The position numbers and the translations under genes are program-made. From Prevotellaceae bacterium UBA1746 (GTDB lineage Bacteria; Bacteroidota; Bacteroidia; Bacteroidales; Bacteroidaceae), in the NCBI GenBank assembly GCA_002314875.1, contig DCHS01000030.1, positions 23,882 through 87,881 on the forward strand: 64,000 bases of DNA, written 5' to 3'. Below are positions 26,088 through 34,493 of the stretch, piece by piece (position 1 is the stretch's first letter; every line of letters starts with the position of its first letter). The notes under the pieces are model-generated. The model saw only the letters and a program-made list of their open reading frames with translations, did no database searches and was not told the origin of the DNA.

Positions 26088-27262
26088 TGTCAGACTCTCT
26101 CTCTCTTAGAAATACATGGCGTAAAGAAGGTCGCCTCTTCGAACTGCAGCATACCGACCCGAATTCAAAGGCACGTGCTGGTCTCATTACAACGGACCAC
26201 GGTCAAATTCAGACTCCGATTTTCATGCCCGTAGGAACGCAATCTACGGTTAAGGGCGTGCATCTACACGAACTTTTGGACGATATCAAGGCACAGATTA
26301 TTCTCGGTAACACCTACCATCTCTACCTTCGTCCCGGTTTGAAGATTCTCGAAGCTGCTGGTGGCCTTCATAAGTTCAACGGATTCACACGTCCCATGCT
26401 GACGGACAGCGGTGGTTTCCAGGTTTTCAGCCTCACGGATATTCGAAAGATTTCCCGCGAAGGTTGTGAATTCCGCAGCCATATCGATGGTTCCAAACAT
26501 TTCTTTACGCCTGAGGGTGTTATGGATATTGAGCGTACTATCGGTGCTGATATCATGATGGCCTTTGACGAGTGTCCTCCCGGTACAGCTTCTTATGACT
26601 ATGCGCGAAAGAGCCTCGACCTTACCCACCATTGGCTGGAACGTTGCGTAAAGCGTTTCTGTGAAACCGACGATAAATACGGCTATCATCAGGCGCTCTT
26701 CCCCATCGTTCAAGGTTGTGTCTATCCAGAACTTCGTCGCGAGAGCGCACAGTTTGTCACTGATCTTGATGCAGAAGGCTATGCTATCGGTGGTCTCGCT
26801 GTGGGTGAACCCGCAGAGCAGATGTACGAGATGATTGAGGTGGTCAATGAAATCCTTCCTCAGGATAAACCCCGTTATCTCATGGGTGTTGGAACTCCTG
26901 TGAACATCCTCGAAGCCATTGAACGTGGTGTCGATATGTTCGACTGTGTCATGCCTACCCGTAACGGTCGTAATGCTCAGATTTTCACCTGGCAAGGTAC
27001 AATCAACTTCCGCAATGCAAAATGGGCTGACGACTTCTCTGAGGTTGATCCTGCTGGTACAAGTTATGTTGACCATGTCTATTCAAAGGCTTATCTTCAC
27101 CACCTCATAAAGGCAAAGGAGATGCTCGGTCTTCAAATCTGTTCCATCCACAATCTTGCCTTTTACCTTGAACTGGTCCGCGTAGCCCGCGAACACATCA
27201 TCGCCGGAGACTTCGCGCAATGGAAAGCCAGTGTTGTCTCTCAGCTCTCCGCTCGCGTTTAA
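26087..27262 (+). CDS. tgt: Queuine/preQ1 tRNA-guanine transglycosylase, zinc cysteines absent
   Basis: This 391-residue enzyme exchanges guanine-34 of GUN-anticodon tRNAs for a queuosine precursor. Catalytic Asp residues are in LTDSGGFQVF and FDCVMPTRNGR, and FDECPPG and GGLAVGE are substrate-pocket motifs. In the C-terminal region, the CxCxxC zinc ligands of the well-studied enzymes are replaced by DPAGTSYVDHVYSKAYLHHL, while the later H in SIHNL remains. The protein therefore probably lacks the structural zinc. The start ATG overlaps the lon stop. Confidence 0.93.
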   Translation: MSDSLSLRNTWRKEGRLFELQHTDPNSKARAGLITTDHGQIQTPIFMPVGTQSTVKGVHLHELLDDIKAQIILGNTYHLYLRPGLKILEAAGGLHKFNGFTRPMLTDSGGFQVFSLTDIRKISREGCEFRSHIDGSKHFFTPEGVMDIERTIGADIMMAFDECPPGTASYDYARKSLDLTHHWLERCVKRFCETDDKYGYHQALFPIVQGCVYPELRRESAQFVTDLDAEGYAIGGLAVGEPAEQMYEMIEVVNEILPQDKPRYLMGVGTPVNILEAIERGVDMFDCVMPTRNGRNAQIFTWQGTINFRNAKWADDFSEVDPAGTSYVDHVYSKAYLHHLIKAKEMLGLQICSIHNLAFYLELVRVAREHIIAGDFAQWKASVVSQLSARV

Positions 27263-27291
27263 CTCTCTGCCTGCGTTTAATTAGCAATGTG

Positions 27292-27346
27292 CATCGGACT
27301 TCAGTTCGATGAAAACCCAGCAACGTGTATCGAGCACCCGCTCGAT
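27292..27346 (+). promoter_or_regulatory. Two consecutive hairpins between tgt and the LptF/G gene
   Basis: CATCG (27292-27296) pairs with CGATG (27307-27311), with partial inner pairing. ATCGAGC (27329-27335) pairs perfectly with GCTCGAT (27340-27346) around ACCC. There is no long T run after them. They could attenuate or stabilise the mRNA between the two genes, and they favour the later start at 27354. Confidence 0.45.
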
Positions 27347-27353
27347 GATAAAT

Positions 27354-28574
27354 ATGAAGTTACAAATCACACCTCGAAAATTACTGAAATGGCTCTGCCT
27401 TCTGCCCGTTTCACCACTCCTTCTGGTCTGGTGGCTCTTACGTATGCTCTGGCGCGGATGGTGCAAGCTGATGCGTGCGTTGGGATTCAAGCGTCTCGAC
27501 GGATACATCCTCAAGAAATTTTTGACAACCTATATCTTCCTTATCGTCATCATCATCGTTATCGCCATCATCTTTGACTTTAACGAAAAGATTGATAAGA
27601 TTACAGGAACTGGCGCCACATGGCAGGAAATCGTCTTTGACTATTATGCCAACTTTGTGCCCTACTTTGCGAACATGTTCTCACCGCTGTTCGTCTTTAT
27701 TGGTGTCATCTTCTTTACAACGAATCTTGCCTCTCATTCCGAAATCATTGCGATGAAGAGCGCTGGAATGAGTTTCCGTCGTCTCCTTGTCCCCTATATG
27801 ATTGGCGCCTCCATGGTGGCTGTTCTCACTTTCGGACTCGGTGGCTGGGTGATTCCAAAAGGTAATGTGCAGCGTTTGGCTTTTGAAAACAAGCACATCA
27901 AGAAGCGCCAGATGGTCGATGTGGCAGAGAATGTTCAGATGCAGGTGGATACTGGTGTTGTGGCCTATATCTCCTTCTTCGATAACCGTACAAAGACAGG
28001 ATCCGGTTTCTCTCTTGACCGCCTGAAGGAAAAGAAGGTCGTTGATCATCTTACCGCTGAGACCATCCAGTATGATACGCTCGCTGACCACAAGTACTCC
28101 TGGACGCTTATCAACTACAAGATGCTGAAACAAAAGGGAACACGTGATATCATCACAGAAGGTCAGAAAATGGACTCCACGATTATTATGGAGCCCAAGG
28201 ACTTCTTCTATACTTATGGCCAGCAGGAGACCATGACGATCTCTGAGTTGAATTACTTCATTGACCGTCAGCGTCTTCGCGGTAGTGCAGGTCTCGAAAA
28301 CTTTGAAGTGGAATATCACAAACGCTTCGCATCTCCTTTTGCAGCCTTCATCCTCACCCTCATCGGTGTGTCTCTGTCGTCACAGAAACGTAAAGGCGGA
28401 ATGGGTGCATCCATCGGCATTGGTCTGGCTCTCACCTTTGCTTATATTCTTTTCCAAAGCGTCTCCAGTACCTTTGCCATCAATGCCGGCTGGCCTCCCT
28501 ACCTCGCCGTCTGGCTCCCCAACATTATTTACTTCTTCATTGCCGCCTGGTACTACAAACGCACCCCGCAATAA
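27354..28574 (+). CDS. LptF/LptG-family LPS export permease (YjgP/YjgQ)
   Basis: This is a 406-residue inner-membrane permease of the YjgP/YjgQ family, the half of the LptB2FG exporter that extracts lipopolysaccharide. It has an N-terminal hydrophobic region, YIFLIVIIIVIAIIF as a first clear helix, a periplasmic beta-rich domain (about 150-320) and three C-terminal helices ending in FIAAWYYKRTPQ. An in-frame ATG at 27309 would add 15 residues; 27354 was preferred because hairpins lie between the two. Whether it is LptF or LptG is not decided here. Confidence 0.88.
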   Translation: MKLQITPRKLLKWLCLLPVSPLLLVWWLLRMLWRGWCKLMRALGFKRLDGYILKKFLTTYIFLIVIIIVIAIIFDFNEKIDKITGTGATWQEIVFDYYANFVPYFANMFSPLFVFIGVIFFTTNLASHSEIIAMKSAGMSFRRLLVPYMIGASMVAVLTFGLGGWVIPKGNVQRLAFENKHIKKRQMVDVAENVQMQVDTGVVAYISFFDNRTKTGSGFSLDRLKEKKVVDHLTAETIQYDTLADHKYSWTLINYKMLKQKGTRDIITEGQKMDSTIIMEPKDFFYTYGQQETMTISELNYFIDRQRLRGSAGLENFEVEYHKRFASPFAAFILTLIGVSLSSQKRKGGMGASIGIGLALTFAYILFQSVSSTFAINAGWPPYLAVWLPNIIYFFIAAWYYKRTPQ

Positions 28575-28591
28575 AACCTATTCATCAGTCT

Positions 28592-28620
28592 GTTCCGGTG
28601 TGAGCGGCATCAGCTGCGAA
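28592..28620 (+). repeat. Dispersed 29-bp intergenic repeat, copy 2
   Basis: This is the same orientation and length as the copy at 18745-18773, with 25 of 29 bases identical. It lies in the 57-bp spacer between the LPS permease and the DEAD-box helicase genes. Confidence 0.7.
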
Positions 28621-28631
28621 ATAATAAATAT

Positions 28632-29888
28632 ATGACTCAAAAAACAACAACATACTTCGAAGACCTCGACCTTAGCGAAGACATCCTCGACGCCCTCTGG
28701 GACATGCACTTTGAGAAGTGTACTCCCGTTCAGGCAGGATGCATCCCTGAGATTCTTAACGGCAAGGATATCATCGGTATCGCGCAGACGGGAACCGGCA
28801 AGACTGCCGCCTATCTACTCCCGATTCTCACCCTCCTAGCCGAAGAACCACACGAAGCCGATGCCGTCAACTGCCTCATAATGGCCCCTACCCGTGAGCT
28901 TGCCCAGCAAATTGACCAAGCACTTCAGGGTTTCTCTTATTATACCGGTATCAACGGCATTGCCGTTTATGGCGGTAATGACGGCGTTCGCTTTGAACAG
29001 GAACACCGCTCGTTCCAGCAGGGAGCAGATATCGTCATCGCTACCCCAGGCCGTCTTATCACCCACATGCAGTTGGGCAACCTCGATCTCAGTCGTACAA
29101 CGCACCTCATCCTCGACGAAGCTGACCGCATGCTCGATATGGGATTCATCGATGATATCAAGACTATTCTCAAGCAACTCCCCGAGAAGCGACAGGTCAT
29201 TATGTTCTCGGCTACGATGCCTGAGGAGATTGACAAGATGGCTAAGGAATTCATGCACAACCCTGCAGAAGTCCGAATAGCCGTTTCCAAACCCGCAGAA
29301 AAGATTGACCAAAGCATCTATATTTGCCATGATGGTGACAAAACGCCGATTGTCAAGCACATCTTTGCCGACACAAAGCCTGAACGCGTAATCATCTTTG
29401 CCTCCAGTAAGATGCGTGTTAAGGAACTGAACATTATCCTCAAGCGTAAAGGTTTCAACTGCGAGGCTATGCACTCTGACCTTGACCAAAAAGACCGCGA
29501 TCGAGTAATGTTAGCTTTCAAGCAAGGCAAGGTGGATATGTTGATTGCCACAGACATTGTGAGTCGCGGTATCGATATTGACGACATCCAGATGGTCATC
29601 AATTATGATTGTCCCCGCGATCCAGAAGACTATGTTCATCGCATTGGCCGAACCGCACGAGCAGGACGAACTGGTCGTGCCATTACCTTGGTTGGCGAAA
29701 AGGATATGTTCCCGCTCCGTAAGATTGAGAAACTCCTCGAAGAGAAGCTTCCCCGTAATCCCCTTCCCGAAGGTTGCAAGGAACCGGAACCAGAGGTAAA
29801 GGCAAAGCCTAAGTCAAAACCTAACTCCAAGTCTAACCGCCGTCCTGCTAATCGAGGAAAGAAACCCACTCCAAAGCCCCAAAAGTAA
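28632..29888 (+). CDS. DEAD-box RNA helicase
   Basis: This 418-residue ATP-dependent RNA helicase shows the Q motif (TPVQAGCIPEIL), Walker A AQTGTGKTAAYLLP, PTRELAQQ, TPGRL, LDEADRMLDMGF, SAT, DIVSRGIDI and HRIGRTARAGR. A roughly 45-residue Lys/Pro/Arg-rich tail (EPEVKAKPKSKPNSKSNRR...) likely binds RNA nonspecifically. It resembles the RhlE/CsdA group acting in ribosome assembly or mRNA decay; the subgroup is not resolved. Confidence 0.95.
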   Translation: MTQKTTTYFEDLDLSEDILDALWDMHFEKCTPVQAGCIPEILNGKDIIGIAQTGTGKTAAYLLPILTLLAEEPHEADAVNCLIMAPTRELAQQIDQALQGFSYYTGINGIAVYGGNDGVRFEQEHRSFQQGADIVIATPGRLITHMQLGNLDLSRTTHLILDEADRMLDMGFIDDIKTILKQLPEKRQVIMFSATMPEEIDKMAKEFMHNPAEVRIAVSKPAEKIDQSIYICHDGDKTPIVKHIFADTKPERVIIFASSKMRVKELNIILKRKGFNCEAMHSDLDQKDRDRVMLAFKQGKVDMLIATDIVSRGIDIDDIQMVINYDCPRDPEDYVHRIGRTARAGRTGRAITLVGEKDMFPLRKIEKLLEEKLPRNPLPEGCKEPEPEVKAKPKSKPNSKSNRRPANRGKKPTPKPQK

Positions 29889-29893
29889 ACACT

Positions 29894-30520
29894 ATGCATA
29901 CCGACCTTATCCTGAAATACTTCCCGAATCTGACAGAAACGCAGATTAACCAGTTCGAGGCCCTCGATGCACTCTACCATGACTGGAATGCAAAAATCAA
30001 TGTCATCAGCCGCAAGGATATCGACAATCTTTATCCTCACCACATCCTCCATAGTCTTGGAATTGCCCGTATCGTACATTTCCGTCCCGGAACAAAGGTT
30101 CTAGATTTGGGAACTGGGGGCGGTTTCCCCGGCATACCTTTGGCGATCCTCTTCCCCGAAGTTCAATTCAAGTTGGTTGATTCCATCGGCAAGAAAGTGA
30201 AAGTGGCCCAGGCCGTTGCAGAGGCTATCGGTCTGAAGAACTGTATTTGTGAACACAAGAATGTCATAGAGGAAAAAGGAAAGTACGACTTCATTGTCAG
30301 CCGTGCCGTTATGCCGATGCCTGACCTCGTGAAACTGGTTCGCAAAAATATTCATCATACCCAGCAGAACTCTCTTCCTAATGGTATCCTCACACTGAAA
30401 GGTGGTGATATTCAGGAAGAAATGCGTCCTTTCAAGAACTGCTCTGAAGTTTGGGATCTCATCCAGCATTTCGATGACGAATTCTTCGAGACGAAGAAAG
30501 TTGCCTATGTTAGTCTGTAA
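29894..30520 (+). CDS. rsmG: 16S rRNA (guanine-527-N7) methyltransferase RsmG
   Basis: This 208-residue SAM-dependent methyltransferase has motif I VLDLGTGGGFPGIPLAI, the family HHILHSLG region (HHILHS) and SRAVMPMPDL. It modifies G527 in the 530 loop of 16S rRNA; loss gives low-level streptomycin resistance in other bacteria. It begins 5 bp after the DEAD-box helicase stop, so they are probably co-transcribed. Confidence 0.95.
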   Translation: MHTDLILKYFPNLTETQINQFEALDALYHDWNAKINVISRKDIDNLYPHHILHSLGIARIVHFRPGTKVLDLGTGGGFPGIPLAILFPEVQFKLVDSIGKKVKVAQAVAEAIGLKNCICEHKNVIEEKGKYDFIVSRAVMPMPDLVKLVRKNIHHTQQNSLPNGILTLKGGDIQEEMRPFKNCSEVWDLIQHFDDEFFETKKVAYVSL

Positions 30521-30567
30521 GTAATCCCCAACTTAATACTATTCACTGTTAACTTCCAACTTAGAAA

Positions 30568-31209
30568 GTGCTTACCATTCAGACATTCCCCAACAACCCG
30601 CTCGAAGAAAACACTTATGTGGTTTCCGATGAGACGGGTGAAGCAGTCATAATTGACTGTGGAGCATTTTATCGCCAAGAGAAACAACAAATCAGCGACT
30701 ATATCAAGAGCCATAAGCTCCATGTCGTTCGTCTGTTGCAGACTCATGCCCACTTCGATCACATTTTCGGCGCTCAGTGGGTAAGCGATACTTATCAGGT
30801 TTTCCCAGAAGTTCACTCTGCGGATATAGACCTCTATTTAAAAGGAAGTGATCAACTGAAGGAAATGTACGGTACGCACTTGCAGTTCCCTATTCCCAAA
30901 GCCGGACCACAGTTCAGTGATAACGCTATACTCACCTTTGGCAATCATCAGTTCAAAGTTCTCCACACTCCCGGTCACACTCCTGGAGGCTGTTGCTTCT
31001 ACTGTGAGACTGAGAATGTCATCTTCACGGGCGACAGTCTTTTCCGTGGCAGTATAGGCCGCACGGACTTCCCCGGAGGAAATACACATAATCTTATTGA
31101 GGCTCTTCTCAATAAGGTTCTCACCCTACCAGAAGCCACGGCAATCTATCCTGGTCACGGTCCTTCCTCCTCTGTATCATACGAACAAAACAATAACCCC
31201 TACCTATAA
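30568..31209 (+). CDS. MBL-fold metal-dependent hydrolase (glyoxalase II-like)
   Basis: This 213-residue metallo-beta-lactamase-fold protein has the metal motif THAHFDH, a downstream HTPGHTPGG (third His), FTGDSLFRGSIGRTDFPGG (bridging Asp) and a final His in YPGHGP. The group includes glyoxalase II-like thioester hydrolases and persulfide dioxygenases; the substrate is unknown. The start appears to be GTG (30568), since translation from it gives the family N-terminus LTIQTFPNNPLEENTYVV. A spacer of TTAACTTCCAACTT lies upstream. Confidence 0.9.
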   Translation: MLTIQTFPNNPLEENTYVVSDETGEAVIIDCGAFYRQEKQQISDYIKSHKLHVVRLLQTHAHFDHIFGAQWVSDTYQVFPEVHSADIDLYLKGSDQLKEMYGTHLQFPIPKAGPQFSDNAILTFGNHQFKVLHTPGHTPGGCCFYCETENVIFTGDSLFRGSIGRTDFPGGNTHNLIEALLNKVLTLPEATAIYPGHGPSSSVSYEQNNNPYL

Positions 31210-31220
31210 GAGATTTAGCC

Positions 31221-32396
31221 ATGCGAAAACTCTTTTTATTTGTTTCAATGAGTTTCATTCTGGGTAGCCTTTCAGCGTTGGCCCAGAAGAAAGAACCTGC
31301 AAAAACTCTGACTCCAGAAGAAATCGCTGCTCAGGAACTTGAGGAGCGACGCAGCATGCATGCAGAAGAAATGTTGGAAAATACACGAAAGGTATGCTTT
31401 ATCGACAGTCTCGTCGTTGATAAGGATGCCTTTCTAAGCCGCCTTCGTCTAACAAAAGACGCTGGCCGTTTTACAGATCCCAACAGTCTTAGCCGCTCTG
31501 CAGAACATCCGGAAACAGGGCGCGCCGGCTTCGTTAATTCTATGTCCACTGCCGTATATTTTTCTGCCGCTGATGCATCTGGCAACATCGTCCTCCAAAC
31601 AGCTTACCGTACAGGAAAAGGATGGTCTGCTCCCCAGCCTATCAGCGAGTTGACCGGCTTCTCATATATGGACTATCCCTTCCTCTGCTCGGACGGTGTA
31701 ACTTTGTATTTCTCTGCAGAAGGTGAGGAAAGTATTGGTGGACTCGATGTTTTTGTAACTCGCTACAACAACAATAGCCGTCAGTTCGTACGCCCTGAGA
31801 ATGTAGGTTTTCCCTGGAACTCTACGGCGAATGACTATCTCCTTGCTATAGACGAGACAGCAGGAATTGGTGCTCTTGTCACTGACCGCCGCCAGCCGGA
31901 CGATAAAGTTTGCATCTATTGGTTCATAGCGCAGAACTTTGACAAGCGTTCGAATTATGCCTACGATGAGGATGACGAAGAAGCGATGGAGCATCTTCGT
32001 AACTATGCTGCTATCATGAGCATCGCCAAGACGCAATCTCTCGCTTCTAAGCAGACTATTGCCCAAGCAAAAGAACAATGGGTTAAGGCACTTGAAACGG
32101 TGAATTCTTCCACCGTAAAGAATAATCGCTATATCATAAACGATGCCATCGTCTATAACGACCTTTCTGAATTCAAAGTAGCCAATGCACGTGCAGTCGC
32201 AGCAAAATGGTCTGAGAGTTCTTCTCAGCTGAATGAAATGCTTGAACGCCTCGATCAATTACGTGAAGATTATGCAATGAGCCACAGTAGCAAACTGGAA
32301 AGTGAAATCAGAAATCTCGAAGTTCAAACGGTTCAACTTCGCCTTCAGATAGGAGCTTTGGCAAAAGAATTCAGAGCTGCAGAATTGGGAAAATAA
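31221..32396 (+). CDS. Exported PD40-like protein with C-terminal coiled coil
   Basis: This 391-residue protein has a signal peptide (LFLFVSMSFILGSLSALAQ). The middle (about 95-230) contains WD40-like PD40 strands such as SYMDYPFLCSDGVTLYFSAEG and GGLDVFVTRYN. The C-terminal 130 residues are helical and probably coiled coil (QLNEMLERLDQLREDYAM). It has no lipobox, TPR or OmpA domain, unlike the PorE-like protein at 53080. It is followed by a clear terminator. Envelope scaffold is a reasonable guess, but the function is unknown. Confidence 0.75.
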   Translation: MRKLFLFVSMSFILGSLSALAQKKEPAKTLTPEEIAAQELEERRSMHAEEMLENTRKVCFIDSLVVDKDAFLSRLRLTKDAGRFTDPNSLSRSAEHPETGRAGFVNSMSTAVYFSAADASGNIVLQTAYRTGKGWSAPQPISELTGFSYMDYPFLCSDGVTLYFSAEGEESIGGLDVFVTRYNNNSRQFVRPENVGFPWNSTANDYLLAIDETAGIGALVTDRRQPDDKVCIYWFIAQNFDKRSNYAYDEDDEEAMEHLRNYAAIMSIAKTQSLASKQTIAQAKEQWVKALETVNSSTVKNNRYIINDAIVYNDLSEFKVANARAVAAKWSESSSQLNEMLERLDQLREDYAMSHSSKLESEIRNLEVQTVQLRLQIGALAKEFRAAELGK

Positions 32397-32407
32397 TCTT
32401 ATTTATC

Positions 32408-32434
32408 AAAAAGCAATACTCCATTTTGCTTTTT
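32408..32434 (+). terminator. Terminator after the PD40-like gene
   Basis: AAAAAGCAA (32408-32416) pairs perfectly with TTGCTTTTT (32426-32434). The 3' arm supplies the U run. A second, imperfect hairpin (ACCCCCCAT with ATGAGGGGT, about 32435-32455) follows. Confidence 0.75.
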
Positions 32435-32524
32435 ACCCCCCATCAAAATGAGGGGTTGTTGCAAATAGTGTGAAAAAATGTTCAAATATTTTAGCGTTTT
32501 CTTGCACATTTCGAATTTTCCCTC

Positions 32525-32635
32525 TAAATTTGCTCTCGTTATCCTAAACAATCTTTTTTACCTTAAAAGAACTAATACCTATTGAAAGAATTCTAAAGCG
32601 GCCCGTCGTGAAGACGAAGCCGCTTTAATTTTATG
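32525..32635 (+). ncRNA. Candidate small RNA: orphan promoter plus terminator, no ORF
   Basis: TAAATTTG (32525-32532, followed by C) with CTTG 20 bp upstream (32501-32504) forms a near-consensus promoter. About 60 bp further on, TAAAGCGGC (32594-32602) pairs with GCCGCTTTA (32619-32627), with an inner CGTC/GACG stem, and ATTTTATGCATTTTT follows. A transcript of about 90-100 nt would start near 32540. No reading frame of note lies inside. The rest of this 347-bp gap holds only terminators. Confidence 0.5.
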
Positions 32636-32704
32636 CATTTTTCGACGATTATACCGGATAGTTCAGGAACCTCTATTCCACTAGAACATCCAGTCTATAC
32701 ACAA

Positions 32705-32735
32705 CAAAAGGCTGCGAAGATATCGCAGCCTTTTG
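32705..32735 (-). terminator. Terminator of the DASS symporter gene
   Basis: This is a perfect 13-bp inverted repeat (32705-32717 with 32723-32735) around AGATA, ending in TTTTG on the minus strand, 9 bp past the stop codon. It may also stop plus-strand transcripts from the candidate sRNA. Confidence 0.85.
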
Positions 32736-32743
32736 CAATTTGA

Positions 32744-34312
32744 TTATACTCCCATTACCCATTTAACGAGGTAGAGGGCAATCGGGATAGTGACGATGGC
32801 AATACCGATGAAGTCAATATAAACACCAGTCTTGATCATCTTGGTGATAGGGATATAGCCACTGGCATAAACAATGGCATTGGGAGGAGTTGATACGGGG
32901 AGCATGAAACCGAGGGAAGCAGAGAGAGCAACACCAACGGCAACGGGGATAGGACTGAATCCTGCTGCAACAGCGGCACCGATAGCAAGCGGGCCAATCA
33001 TGTTGGTAGCTGCAGTGTGACTGGTCAACTCGGAGAGAAGGAGCGACATTACACAGAATACAGCAATGAGGAGGATTTCTGAAGGTTCACCACCCATAAG
33101 GAGGAGAATCTGCTGACCAATCCATTCAGAAAGACCAGTAGCATACATCATGCCACCCATAGCAAGACCACCACCGAAGAGAAGCAAGGTACCCCACTCT
33201 ACACCGGCAACAGCTTCCTTCCACTCAATAGTAAACTTATCCTTATGGAGATTTACCGGGAGGAAGAACAACAGAAGTGCACCAATCAATGCAGCAACTG
33301 CTTCGGGGAACAATTTATTATATGTTGCAAGAATTTCACTTTCAGGACCAGATACTATATTGAGAATACCAGGAGTAATCCAAAGAATAACGGCTACCAT
33401 GAAGGCAATAAGGGTGTTAATCTGAGGCCAAGTCCACTTACCAAGTTCCTTAACGCGAGCACGGATAAGATCCTGAGCACCTTCAATATGATCAACATCA
33501 GCGGGGAACATACGCATGAGGACAATGTAAGCAATGATAAAGTAAATAACCATAGCAACAAAACCCCATACCATCCATTCGAAGAAGGATACATGTATGT
33601 TGGACATTTCACTCAAGAAACCGAGCATGATGATGTTGGGAGGAGTTCCGATAGGGGTAAGCACACCACCAATAGAACAAGCGTATGCAGTCATCAACAT
33701 CAGACCGGTTGCATACTTGTAAGTGCGAAGGTTAATAGGCTTTCCATTGGCAGCCATCATATCACTGATAGCATCGAGAAGACCAAGGGCAATGGGGAAC
33801 ATCATAGCTGCTGTTGCAGTATTAGAAATCCATCCTGAACAGAGCGCACAGGCAAGACCAATAGCGAGGAAGATTCTTCTCGGACTATCACCTACCCATT
33901 TCATGGACATAATGCCATAGGCAATACGTTTATCAAGACCATTAACTGTCATTGCCTTAGCAAGGATGAATCCACCCATAAAGAGGAAAATCATCGGATT
34001 GGCAAAGGCAGCAAATGCTTCTTTCATTTTTACTACGCCAAAGATTACACAAAGCGTAGGACCAATCAGCGAGGTTACGGGGATGGGTACAGGCTCGGTA
34101 ATCCACCACATAGCCACGAGGGTCATAATGGCGAGCAGTTTATGTGCTTCGGGGGATAATCCTGCAATTGGAGTAATCCATACGAGAATTGCACAGATAG
34201 GGCCACAAATGGCACCGATTAAACGACGACGGCGATCGAACCGTGAGTTACCGACTTCATTTTCTTCTTCAAGCGGTAACGCTTTCTTAAGGTTTGCTTT
34301 TGAGTCGCTCAT
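32744..34312 (-). CDS. DASS-family sodium-coupled anion symporter
   Basis: This 522-residue inner-membrane carrier of the DASS/SLC13 family takes up dicarboxylates, citrate or sulfate with Na+. It has an acidic cytosolic N-terminus (to about residue 33) and roughly 12-14 hydrophobic segments. The first sodium/substrate motif is SNTATAAMMFP; the second, normally SNT-like, reads TSHTAATN, and PVSTPPNAIVYASG is the C-terminal motif. The substrate is probably a C4-dicarboxylate such as succinate or fumarate, by family only. Confidence 0.9.
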   Translation of the reverse strand: MSDSKANLKKALPLEEENEVGNSRFDRRRRLIGAICGPICAILVWITPIAGLSPEAHKLLAIMTLVAMWWITEPVPIPVTSLIGPTLCVIFGVVKMKEAFAAFANPMIFLFMGGFILAKAMTVNGLDKRIAYGIMSMKWVGDSPRRIFLAIGLACALCSGWISNTATAAMMFPIALGLLDAISDMMAANGKPINLRTYKYATGLMLMTAYACSIGGVLTPIGTPPNIIMLGFLSEMSNIHVSFFEWMVWGFVAMVIYFIIAYIVLMRMFPADVDHIEGAQDLIRARVKELGKWTWPQINTLIAFMVAVILWITPGILNIVSGPESEILATYNKLFPEAVAALIGALLLFFLPVNLHKDKFTIEWKEAVAGVEWGTLLLFGGGLAMGGMMYATGLSEWIGQQILLLMGGEPSEILLIAVFCVMSLLLSELTSHTAATNMIGPLAIGAAVAAGFSPIPVAVGVALSASLGFMLPVSTPPNAIVYASGYIPITKMIKTGVYIDFIGIAIVTIPIALYLVKWVMGV

Positions 34313-34436
34313 TAGTAATATAATTTAGGGTTTGTAAAATTCGTGTTTTTAAGCAACCGTCTGCAAAAATAAAAAAATGGTTTTAATCAGCAAAATTATT
34401 TTGACAAAAAATGTAAAGTTAAGATAACAAAATACA

Positions 34437-34471
34437 AAAAGACGCATTGAAGGGACTTCAACACGTCTTTT
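34437..34471 (-). terminator. Terminator of the OmpA-family gene
   Basis: AAAAGACG (34437-34444) pairs with CGTCTTTT (34464-34471), and an inner TTGAAG/CTTCAA stem closes on a GGA loop. On the minus strand a run of T follows. Confidence 0.8.
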
Positions 34472-34493
34472 ATATATATAAAAGGAGTAAGGA

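Noticed and set aside
27287..27577. Alternative 96-codon frame overlapping the start of the LptF/G gene
   Set aside because: Different frame within the permease N-terminus, no motif, and it ends inside the first transmembrane helix.
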